Source: Pseudoips prasinana
Lineage: Eukaryota > Arthropoda > Insecta > Lepidoptera > Nolidae
Assembly: GCA_951640165.1 (NCBI GenBank)
Contig: OX621234.1
Location: 67,001 to 131,000 of the forward strand
Direction of reading: 5' to 3'
DNA: 64,000 nucleotides
Shown: positions 1 through 8,900 of the stretch, piece after piece
How the letters are laid out: each line of letters opens with the position of its first letter
How positions within the stretch are numbered: the stretch's first letter is position 1
Position numbers and translations under genes: made by a program
The notes under the pieces: generated by a model
Databases searched by the model: none
Told to the model about the DNA's origin: nothing
Seen by the model: only the letters and a program-made list of their open reading frames with translations

Positions 1-78
1 CCCTCCCTCCCGCCGTAGAAGGCTCTGCCTTCCGACGCCGACGCGTCGCGTTGGCCCTGAGAAGGGCCTTTTGTCCCC
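1..78 (-). pseudogene. Unit 1: SART-like ORF1 N-terminal fragment
   Basis: In minus-strand sense this encodes the GPSQGQ block followed by a Ser/Ala/Arg stretch and AFYGG, as near the N-terminus of the ORF1 proteins at 20431, 29683, 43751 and 49113. The methionine start and the 5' UTR seen in those copies are missing: the GPSQGQ block runs almost directly into a CCCCAACCTAACC junction. It is therefore the edge of a copy with a 5' deletion or truncation, and the rest lies outside the window. Confidence 0.75.
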
Positions 79-85
79 AACCTAA

Positions 86-129
<44 letters not shown>
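79..129. repeat. Telomere-type AACCTAACC plus 42-nt poly(T): unit 1/2 junction
   Basis: AACCTAACC at 79-87 is two units of the insect telomeric pentamer (TTAGG on the other strand). A run of about 42 T at 88-129 follows. In minus-strand sense this is a poly(A) tail directly followed by GGTTAGG, the orientation known for SART1 insertions in Bombyx telomeric repeats. Confidence 0.85.
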
Positions 130-130
<1 letters not shown>

Positions 131-2181
131 TTGCGGGGTGGAAAATCCTGCATGGATGTCCTCCGCCTCGGGGGAAGCGGAGGGGTCTGTCAGACTCTTA
201 CTGACTAAAAACCACCCCGGTGTTCCATCTCACACCTGCGCCAGGGGTCGCGGGAACATACGATACTTCCGCAACCCCCGGCTGGTGCTGGCCCATAATT
301 GCGGGCCTCCTCGCATTAGGGGGGGGAGTGAGGTGTTAAACTACGTCTAAGAGGGGCGCGCGTGGAACACGTCGCGCCGCCACCTCGGGTCCAGATGTGT
401 AGTGGGCACCGGACACCCCCGAGTCCGTCGCCCCTGGGCCCATTTAGGGGGGCCGGAAGAGGGCGCTGTCCGCCCTCCGCCGACGCCCGGTGCGTCTGCT
501 GCGGGCCGGGTGAGAGGATGTAAACTCCCTCTCCCTTTCCGCAGCTTCCTTCCGCGAGATGACTGTCTCGCAAAAGGAAACCACCGCGTCCCAGGACTCT
601 TCGCCGCCAACCATCGAGTTTACGACGGCCGGCAGCGACAGGTCACTGCCTACTCCAGAAATGAGGGCACGGCGCTGCTCCTCCCAAGCGGCACACTCTG
701 CCAGCGTATGCAGCGCCGTGTCCTCCCGACAGTCGACGCAGTGGTGACACCGGGCGTCCGGCTCCCTGTTTATGCGACACAGGTACTTCCCGAAGCAGCC
801 ATGCCCCGAGAGTACCTGCGTCACCCGAAACGACATGGAGCCGTGCCTCCTCCCGAGCCAACGCTCGAGTACCGGCCGGACCGCCTCGATAGTGACGAGG
901 CCGGCGGTTGGGCGCGAGAACCTGTCCCGCCATTCCGCCACCAGGGCCTCGCGAAGCTGCGACCGACGCAGCTCCATGTGTCGCTGCATCGGCCGCTCGC
1001 CTTGCACCAGCATCTCCTCGCGCCACCGGTACAGTGACGCGAGTACTTTCGCCTCGAGGTCCCAGGGCGGGGATCCGGCCAGTACACAGGCCGCCTCGTA
1101 GGAGACCGTGCGATATCCCCTGATGACTCTGACGGCCATAGCTCTCTGCGGTCTCCGCAGAACAGCAATGCTACCGGCCGTCAGGTCAGCCGCCCATATC
1201 GGGGCCCCGTACAGGGCCATCGATCGCACGATCCCCACGTAGAGCCGCCTACAGGTGGCGCTCGGCCCCCCCAGATTGGGAAGCAGCGTTGACAGCGCCC
1301 CAGCCGCGCCCATCAACTTAGGCACCAGCCGCCGGAAGTGGGGTCCGAAGTCCCACCGGCTGTCGAGCACCAATCCCAGGTACTTCATGGTAGGCTCGAC
1401 AGCGATCCGGACCCCCGACCACAATGTGTGATCCGGGCGGCGGCGCCCGCCGGGGACCATGGAACATCATGGCCTCCGACTTGTTGAGGGCCACCTCCAG
1501 GCCGAGGCGCCGGATGCGGCTCACCACCTGTGATACCGCAGCCGTCGCCAGCAACGCTGCCTCCCTGTGCGAACTCCCGCGGGCCGTGACCAGCGTGTCG
1601 TCCGCATAACACGTCAGGTCCATGCCCGGCTGGAGTTCGCCCCTCAGCACCCAGTCGTACCCGATGTTCCACAGGAGTGGGCCCAAAACCGAACCCTGTG
1701 GAACACCGCACGACATTGAGTGCCGGTGTCCGCCATCACGTCCCACGTAGGTGATACACCTCTCCGCTAGGTAAGCCCCAACGATGTGGCGGAGGTAGGA
1801 AGGCACCCGATGATATCGCAGTGCCTCCCGAATGCAACTCCAGGGCAGGGTGTTGAAGGCGTTGGAGATGTCCAAGGACACCGCCAACATCACCCCACCC
1901 CGGGACACCGCTTCCTCCGCCAGGACTCTCACCCTCGACACAGCGTGGATGGTAGAGCGCCCATGCCGAAAGCCGAACTGGCTCTCGTCCAGGTCCGGCC
2001 CCGCTCCGCACAAGTGGCCGACGAGGCGGGCTGCGATTATCCGCTCGAGCAGCTTGCCCACCTCGTCTAGCAGCACTATGGGCCGGTACCCGGACGGCGA
2101 GTCTGCAGGGCACCCCGCCTTTTTGAGCAGGACCAGACGACCAGATTTCCACAAAGTGGGAAACTGGCCCCGCTCAAGAAC
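88..2181 (-). mobile_element. Unit 2: 5'-truncated SART-like non-LTR element, diverged subfamily
   Basis: From 3' to 5' in element sense it has poly(A) (88-129), a 3' UTR (about 130-443) and the C-terminal half of ORF2 (444-2181). Its 3' UTR does not resemble the one shared by units 3 to 6, so this is a separate subfamily. The 5' end falls inside the reverse transcriptase domain. The last bases (2168-2181) recur at the 5' side of unit 3 next to CCTAA repeats, so before unit 3 arrived the truncated 5' end apparently abutted telomeric DNA. Confidence 0.8.
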
Positions 2182-2182
2182 G
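444..2182 (-). pseudogene. Unit 2 ORF2: reverse transcriptase to zinc-finger remnant
   Basis: This is R1/SART-type ORF2 starting within the RT domain (fingers motif YRPIVLLDE, FGFRHGRST, SLDISNAFN, GVPQGSVLGP). The catalytic CYADD is near 1597-1611, followed by the MKYLGLVLDSRW thumb motif and a CCHC zinc finger (CHHC...H...C, about 700-760). The endonuclease domain is absent because of the truncation. The frame breaks near 1410-1425, between the GPRR motif and MKYLG, consistent with a 1- or 2-nt indel. The stop at 444 is preceded by an Arg-rich tail. It cannot make a full protein. Confidence 0.85.
2168..2181. repeat. Candidate target-site duplication of unit 3 (copy 1)
   Basis: CCCCGCTCAAGAAC at 2168-2181 lies just outside the poly(T) of unit 3. 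It recurs at 20586-20599, just outside the 5' end of unit 3. The leading C residues may belong to unit 3 itself, so the duplication is 10 to 14 bp. Confidence 0.7.
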
Positions 2183-2203
2183 TTTTTTTTTTTTTTTTTT
2201 TTT

Positions 2204-2525
2204 GTTTCCGCTGGGAAAAAATGCGTTACGCATACCCGCCCATTGGGGGATGGGCGGGTTATGTGGGACTCTCCGGCTACTCCGGCATACCCACTAAAAT
2301 AACCCAGCGGCACTCCCGCATCGTCTGTGTGGAGGAGGACTGGGAAACCGGCACAGCCTTTACGTCCAGTCCCCCACCGACGACCGCCCGCCTTTACAGC
2401 GGGGCCCGCACGCCCCTCCCTTAGTGGAGGGGCCCGGGAACGACCGTGAGTGCTCGGCCGTTCCCGCCCGACGAGGGTGGTGATTAGTGCAATGCGAGCG
2501 AAGGCGCCCCCGCGCCTATCGCCCG
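2204..2525 (-). other. SART-like 3' UTR (unit 3; homologues at 20639, 29885, 43941)
   Basis: This roughly 320-bp block sits between the ORF2 stop and the poly(A) in units 3 to 6 and is strongly conserved between them. It contains possible stem-loops: GGTGGTGATTAG near 2479 pairs with CTAATCACCACC near 2523, and CGGGAACG near 2436 pairs with CGTTCCCG near 2459. Work on SART1 shows that 3' UTR structure is needed for recognition by its own reverse transcriptase; that role here is inference. Confidence 0.7.
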
Positions 2526-3123
2526 CTAATCACCACCAGAGGGTGGGAGGCGACGGTCGTACAACCGCCTTCTCCCACCCCTCCTTCGCCTGCGGAGCGG
2601 CGGCGCGAGAGGATCATCCTCCCGCGCGCGCTCCGCCGCCTCCTTTTGCGACATTACATCCTCGCAAAAGGAGGCAACCGCCGCCCAAGCCTCCTCACTC
2701 CCCAGCATGGAGTTCACCACACTGGGAAGTGAGAGGTCTAACCCGACTACATCGGTCAGGGCACGGCGCAGCTCAGCCCAGGCTGGGCACACCTCGAGGG
2801 TGTGCTGCGCCGTGTCCTCCGCGGCTCCACAGTCATGGCACGCCGGGGTTTCCTCCCTCTGGATCCGATGCAGGTGCGTTCCGAAGCAGCCATGCCCGGA
2901 CAACACCTGCACCAGACGGAAGGAGAGGAAACCGTGGGGTCGCTCGAGCCAGTCCCGCAGGACTGGACCGAGCGCGTCCAGCGTCCGGCGTCCAAATGTG
3001 GCGGAGGCGAGGTCGCGTGCCCAGTGGAGGACGATGGCATCCCTCGCCTCCCGCCGCACGGCCTCCCGCTCTTCCGCGGCGGGGCGCTCACCTAGCGCCC
3101 TACGACGCGCCGCCCATTCGTAC
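2526..3123 (-). pseudogene. Unit 3 ORF2, C-terminal block (zinc finger and tail)
   Basis: This is the distal end of ORF2, cut off from the rest by the Gypsy insertion at 3123/3124. It carries FGRRTLDALGP, FRLVQVLSGHGCFG and a CCHC motif (CHDCGAAEDTAQHTLEVC) near 2770-2840. A Glu/Arg-rich tail ends at the stop at 2526. The first residues match the sequence that precedes this point in the intact ORF2 of unit 5 (30207-33377). Confidence 0.88.
3120..3123. repeat. Gypsy target-site duplication GTAC (left copy)
   Basis: GTAC at 3120-3123 and again at 15860-15863 flanks the two Gypsy LTRs. In unit 5 the uninterrupted ORF2 has a single copy at the same place. A 4-bp duplication is usual for Ty3/Gypsy elements of the mdg1/412 kind. 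Confidence 0.85.
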
Positions 3124-3278
3124 TGAGGGGATTTAGTGTTATTGAAACAACTGCATTCGATTAATTATGATTTATTACTCTCCTTAGGAATGAATAACAT
3201 AGTTTTATATTAGATCTATTACACACACATACTACTAGATAGATACTAAGATACACACATACATATTACTACACCTCA
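3124..3278 (-). repeat. Gypsy 3' LTR (155 bp)
   Basis: It begins TGAGGGGATTTA and ends CTACACCTCA on the + strand, and matches 15704-15859 except for small changes. The bases just inside it (sense CCCCGAGG) are only a weak polypurine tract. Confidence 0.9.
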
Positions 3279-3368
3279 CCTCGGGGGTGAAAAGAAAAAA
3301 AAAAATGTTGTAACAATATTTTTTTTTTTGTATAAATTTTATTATTGTATATAAAAGTTTTATTATTG

Positions 3369-4880
3369 TTATGTTATATATGGTTTTGTTTTATTTTTAT
3401 GGATTACATAAGGTTTATTATTTTTCATAATTTTAACATTAACACCTAAATCCTCCAAAACAACAAATGGTCCAAGCCATTTAATATCTAACTTACTTGC
3501 TGTTTCATTTTTAATTAATATTAATTGTCCATTATTATATGTTACATTATTGACATATTTGTCATAAGAAGACTTACGATTCTGCTTACTTAATATTAGG
3601 TTATTACGAGCATCTTGTTGTGCTACTTGCAACTTATATTTAAGGTCTAAAGGATAGCTTTCTGGGTTACATAAAGGTTCTATGCATTGACTTACTCTAG
3701 ATGGTATTACACTAGGCCTACCAAAAACCAATTCAAAGGGCGTATATCTTGTTTCCGTATGAACCGTATTATTAAAACTATAGCACCAAAATGGTAACCA
3801 ATGACTCCATGTATCTTTTTGACCATTACAATGTATTCGCAAAAATGCTCCTAAATTTTTATGTGTATTTTCAAGTGCACCGATAGATTGGTGATGATAT
3901 GCTGTAGAAGTCAATTTATTTATTTCTAAAATTTTACATACCTGTTCCATTACTGAAGAATCAAATTCGGTTCCACGATCTGTCGCCATGGCATTTGGTA
4001 TTCCAAATCTTAAAATAAAATTATCAACTAAAGCTTTCGCTATACTTACGGTTTCCTTATTTTTTAAAGGATAAGCTTCAATAAACTTGGTTAATTCGCA
4101 TTGTATTGTTAAAATATATACGTTACCTTCAATGTCTTTCTCAAAAGGACCTACGACGTCAAGATAGATCTTTTCGAAAGCATATGAAGCCGTTGTAGTT
4201 ATCTCCATGGGCGCCTTGATATACCTACAATGCTTCATTTTTTGACATTTAACGCATTTAGCTACAAATTCTTGTACATCAATGTCTAAACCAGGCCAAT
4301 AAAATTTTCTTTTTATATTATTGGTCATTCTACGCACACCTGCATGTCCCGCTGTGGGTAGTAAATGAAAATCTTGTAAAATATAGTTTCTTTCCTCCTT
4401 ATTATCAATTCTCCTAACTCCTCTTAATACAAAAATTCGGGGACCGGTCCAATTATTATTATCTTTAATTCCTCTTAATAAATCTTTTATAAAGTCTTCA
4501 TATTCTTTATTTCTTACTATGCATAGTTCATTTATATTTATATATTTGCAAAAATCATCTAACTTAGTCACAAATTCGTCTCGCGTAAATTGTGCTCTAA
4601 AGTTGAGATTAATAAACAATATTTTCTTATTCTTATTGTAAATAAAGCATTCCTTTTCTTCATTTATATTATTTTGAGCTCTTAATTTTTCCAATTCGTC
4701 ACATCCTATAAAAGTCATTTCCACAGTATTACTAGGTATTTTTAGCACCTCAACTACTCGTGGTTGATCAGGCCACGCCTCATTGGGCTTGCTACAACTA
4801 GCTTTTATAGTTTGGTTGTCAAATTCTAAACGCCTTTTTTCCGCTCTTGTCATTACTAGTATGATTTCGTCATTCATTTG
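3369..4880 (-). CDS. Gypsy integrase (C-terminal pol segment)
   Basis: This segment integrates retrotransposon cDNA. An H2C2 zinc-binding module comes first (HLLPTAGHAGVRR...CVKCQKMKH, about 4235-4370). The DDE core follows, with aspartates in YLDVVGPF (near 4165) and ATDRGTEFD (near 3970) and a glutamate in GALENTHKNLG (near 3870). A GPF-type C-terminal motif (WLGPFVVL, near 3460) comes last, and the stop is at 3369. The frame stays open into the BEL LTR, so a methionine near 4970 is an artefact of that insertion. At 4876-4880 the coding sequence stops at the duplicated ATTTG. The RT/RNase H half lies beyond the BEL element at 11418-12653. Confidence 0.9.
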   Translation of the reverse strand, partial: QMNDEIILVMTRAEKRRLEFDNQTIKASCSKPNEAWPDQPRVVEVLKIPSNTVEMTFIGCDELEKLRAQNNINEEKECFIYNKNKKILFINLNFRAQFTRDEFVTKLDDFCKYININELCIVRNKEYEDFIKDLLRGIKDNNNWTGPRIFVLRGVRRIDNKEERNYILQDFHLLPTAGHAGVRRMTNNIKRKFYWPGLDIDVQEFVAKCVKCQKMKHCRYIKAPMEITTTASYAFEKIYLDVVGPFEKDIEGNVYILTIQCELTKFIEAYPLKNKETVSIAKALVDNFILRFGIPNAMATDRGTEFDSSVMEQVCKILEINKLTSTAYHHQSIGALENTHKNLGAFLRIHCNGQKDTWSHWLPFWCYSFNNTVHTETRYTPFELVFGRPSVIPSRVSQCIEPLCNPESYPLDLKYKLQVAQQDARNNLILSKQNRKSSYDKYVNNVTYNNGQLILIKNETASKLDIKWLGPFVVLEDLGVNVKIMKNNKPYVIHKNKTKPYIT

Positions 4881-5119
4881 TGTTGGAACACCGACCAGCG
4901 GGGAACGGCGCGGCGCGTGGGGAGCGCCCCCGCCGCTGATTCCGCGACAGTTTGCCACCAGAGCGCGCATACGATCGCACGCGCACCTCTCAAGAATCAG
5001 TACATATATTCAATGTTATAATACCTACATACATCTATCGTATTGTAACTAAAATTAAACCAGCGTTTACAGTCCGCTCTCGTATTTTATTTATTCCATC
5101 AAGCAAAGGATCCCAAACA
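4881..5119 (+). repeat. BEL/Pao 5' LTR (239 bp)
   Basis: It starts TGTTGGAACACCGACC and ends GGATCCCAAACA. The first 100 bp are GC-rich and the rest AT-rich. It matches 11174-11412 with no difference that I can see. Confidence 0.95.
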
Positions 5120-5942
5120 AATGGTCCTCTCACCGGCATAAAAGCAAGAAACAAGATAGCCATCTACTTGGACTTTGGACAACGCAGCGACACCGAGTTC
5201 CGCCACCGAGGTGACATCGTACTTTGGGCAAGAACACGCCACCGAGTTCTCTCAGCGACATCACATCGTCTTTTGGGCTAGGACACGGCATGTTGTGAGT
5301 TTGTTCCAATTATTTCCTATCTAAAATCCTATCCGAACTTTTGTATTCCGACATTTGGTATAACAATCTATCCATTTAATTTACAGCCTTTATTTCATTC
5401 TATCTGAGTCATTGCATATTTATTTCTTATGTTTCACAATTTATTAAACTTCGTACCTTTCGCTATAGACATCGATGCATCTTTTTACCTACGCTTAACT
5501 ATATGAGCGGGTTTCTTATCGCATCACACGAAACGTACTTACGGCATATACCTACGTCATTATTGTCTGCCGCAGCCTATTCATAAAACTGTAGTTGACT
5601 TGACGATCATAATAATAGATAATCTTTATTTAAAACTGTTCAGTCTTGTACGATTTTTTCCCATATAGAACATTATCAAATACTTTGTAGGATAGGTAGG
5701 TACCAACGAACATCTTTGTTTACTCTTTACGATAAATTGCTTGTTTTCTTACATAATAACAAGTAATAATAGCTGCAATAACGTAATAATTTATGTTATA
5801 GTGCATTTATATAGTTACAAAACAACATATATCCACATTTACTAAACTTAAAATTTTACGATAAAATTGCTAAAATACCGACTTATTTTTTTTTCCTTGT
5901 TTGAGTTGTACTTTTGCGTATTCAGCTTGGAACATTTACATC
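5120..5942 (+). other. BEL/Pao primer-binding site and 5' leader
   Basis: After a 2-nt spacer, TGGTCCTCTCACCGG at 5122-5136 begins with the TGG expected of a tRNA primer-binding site; the tRNA was not identified. The remaining 800 bp is an untranslated leader. I see no other coding sequence in it. Confidence 0.7.
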
Positions 5943-8900
5943 ATGACAAATTTGGACAATCTCATTAAAAAACGCAGTGCTTTAAAAGCAAAATTAACCA
6001 ACTTCAATAACTATCTCAACTCAGTTCAGGATGTAAAATCTTTGTCAGTTTTGCAACGCAACGAATTAGAAGGACGTTATCAGAAATTCGACGCTATATA
6101 TGACATTTTTGACGATTTACAGTTGGAGATTGAAGTGCAGTCGGATAAGCCCGAGGAGGCCTATGCGGAGCGAGCAAAGTTCGAGGAGCGGTTCCACTCA
6201 TTAGCTGCACAAGCTCGCGCCTTGCTGTCTCCCGTCGCTGATTCCCGCGACGATGAGTCTGTAGCGAGTTCGCCGAGTCAATCAGGTGGTTCTAAGAATT
6301 TTGTACGCTTACCTAAAATTGATCTCCCAACCTTTTATGGTGGCCTTGAGTATTGGCTTGAATATAAAGATACCTTCTTGTCGTTGATCCATAATAGTTC
6401 TTGCATAGACAACATAAGCAAATTCCATTACCTACGCGCTTCATTAAAAGGAAATGCACAACAAGTGATTGCTAATATTGATTTCAAAGCGACAAACTAC
6501 GACATGGCATGGAATTTGTTATGTCAACGATACGATAACAACAGACTTCTCATAAATAATCATTTACAAGCTTTGTTCAACATTAATGTTCTTGTAAAAG
6601 AATCCAGTGCCGCATTACGTGGTCTGATTGATGTGATTAATAAAAACACTCGAGCATTAAAATCATTGAAAGAACCAGTCCAATATTGGGACACAATTAT
6701 TGTTTACATGATGTCAAACAAATTAGATACAACTACGAATAGAGATTGGGAAGAGTATCGTAGCTCATTAGAAAAATCGCCAACTTTGACACAATTTTGC
6801 ACTTTCATAAATAACAAAGCAGATTTATTAGAAACAATAGAAGAAAAGTTAAATAAATCGACAACAAATAATTTAAAAAACAATTCACAAACAAAAGAAA
6901 ACAATAATCAACAAAAACAACAATCAACTGAAACAAATAAGGTTTTACAATGTCCTATGTGTACAAAACCACATTTATTATATTCATGTGATCTTTTTCG
7001 TAGCTTGCCGGCCACAACACGAGTTGTCAAGGCCAAAGAGTTTGGAGTGTGTCTAAATTGTTTACGCTCCACTAATCATTTAGCCAAAAATTGCAAACTT
7101 ACTCATTGTAAATACTGTAAATTTAAACATAACACTCTTTTACACATTGATCAGTCAAAAAATGCTTCTGATCCGATGCCAAGTGTAGCCCTACCAGTCG
7201 ATGTGTCTGATAACAACCCAATATCCAACAATACGTCAGAAAATGTCGCTCGTTATCAACAATTATCTACCTCTTCGAACCTTTTACTTTCCACAGCTCT
7301 GGTGAAGGTTGTCAACAACAAAGGCGAGAAGTTCGACGCCAGGATTTTGCTGGATAACGGTACCGCATTCAATTACACTTCGTACGCATACTGCGACAAG
7401 CTGGGTCTGTCAAAATCGAACACAAATTCAACAGTCTCAGGTATCAACAATCAATTAACTCCTTGTATGCATACTTGCAATCTCACGATCGAATCGAATA
7501 CTAGCTCTTTTAAGGCAAATATAAATTGCAACATTTTGCCACAGCTAACACAAAAACAACCTCCTGTTTATATCGATATCAGCAAAATTCCGTTTCCATC
7601 ACACTTGCAATACGCAGATCCGTTCTTCTATGAACCATCAGATATTGATATTTTGGTAGGATCAGAGATCTTTTGGTCCGTTCTTGGAAACGCGACGATC
7701 AAATTAGGCAAAAATTATCCTGAAATTCGTGATACAATGCTAGGTTGGTTGGTCACACGTCCAGTATTGAGCTCGTCATCACAGTCACGTGCACCAGTCC
7801 AGTCGCACACTTGCTATCACACGATGACACAAATCGACTCAACAGTAAGTAAATTTTGGGAACTTGATTCTATTCCATCGAAGTACACGTTGTCTCTAGA
7901 AGAACGTGCTTGCGAAGAAAATTTCGCTCAAAATACCTATCGCGATGAAAATGGACAGTTTGTTGTGACAATGCCTCTCAAACACGATCCTGATGTTTTA
8001 GGAAACTCGTATGATATGGCTAAAGCTCGTTTCTTGTCACTTGAACGTCGATTCCAGCGCGATCCGAACTTCAAAAAAAGTTATGTCGATTTTATGCATG
8101 AGTACGAAGACCTGGGTCACATGACAGAAAATATAAGTACGAGCAAACCTCACGCTGGGGACGCACCTGAATATTTTCTGCCTCATCATGGTGTCATCAA
8201 GGAAACTCGAACGACAACAAAGTTCAGAACAGTCTTCGACGGGTCAATGACCTCTAGTTCAGGCAAGTCTCTCAATAATTTACAAATGGTCGGTCCTACT
8301 GTGCAAAATGATCTGCTGTCTATCTTACTTCGCTTTCGACAACATAAGTACATTGTAAGTGCCGACGTCGAAAAAATGTACAGAGCAGTGTTACTTAACC
8401 CTTCGCAACGTCGGTTGCAACAAATTGTTTTTAGAGACGAACCCAACTTACCTCTAAAAACATACAGTTTAAATACCGTAACTTACGGTACAGCATCTGC
8501 CCCCTATCTCGCTACAAAATGTCTCGTCACACTCGCAGAGACAGCGTCCGATGATCGCGTCAAAAAATCAATTCAAAATGATTTTTATATCGATGACTAC
8601 CTCAGTGGTTGCGATTCCTTATCGGACACAATAGACTTGGCAAACTCAGTTGCAACAATTTTAGCAACAACAAAATTTTTTCTTCGTAAATGGCAATCTA
8701 ATAGCAGTCATGTTTTGTCTCAAATTCCAGGAGCGTCGGGGCAGTCACAGTCGTTAGGAATCGCAGAGGGCCAAAATATTGCATCAAAAACGTTAGGGTT
8801 GCAGTGGCTTTGCGAGCCTGACGTATTGGGTTTCTCTATAGACATCGAGTCCAAAAAGAAGATAACGAAGAGGCACATTTTGTCTGTTATTAGTCAGATC

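Noticed and set aside
79..87. A functional telomere array
   Set aside because: Only two to four pentamers occur at any place. They are junction remnants, not a telomere.
402..1037. Plus-strand open frame of 211 codons
   Set aside because: Antisense to the unit 2 ORF2 zinc-finger region, with low-complexity Pro/Arg composition.
4883..4970. Integrase N-terminal extension starting in the BEL LTR
   Set aside because: The methionine and about 30 residues come from the antisense BEL LTR and are not part of the Gypsy protein.
5901..5942. An earlier start for the BEL polyprotein
   Set aside because: The upstream in-frame start codon is TTG; the first ATG at 5943 precedes a normal BEL gag start.
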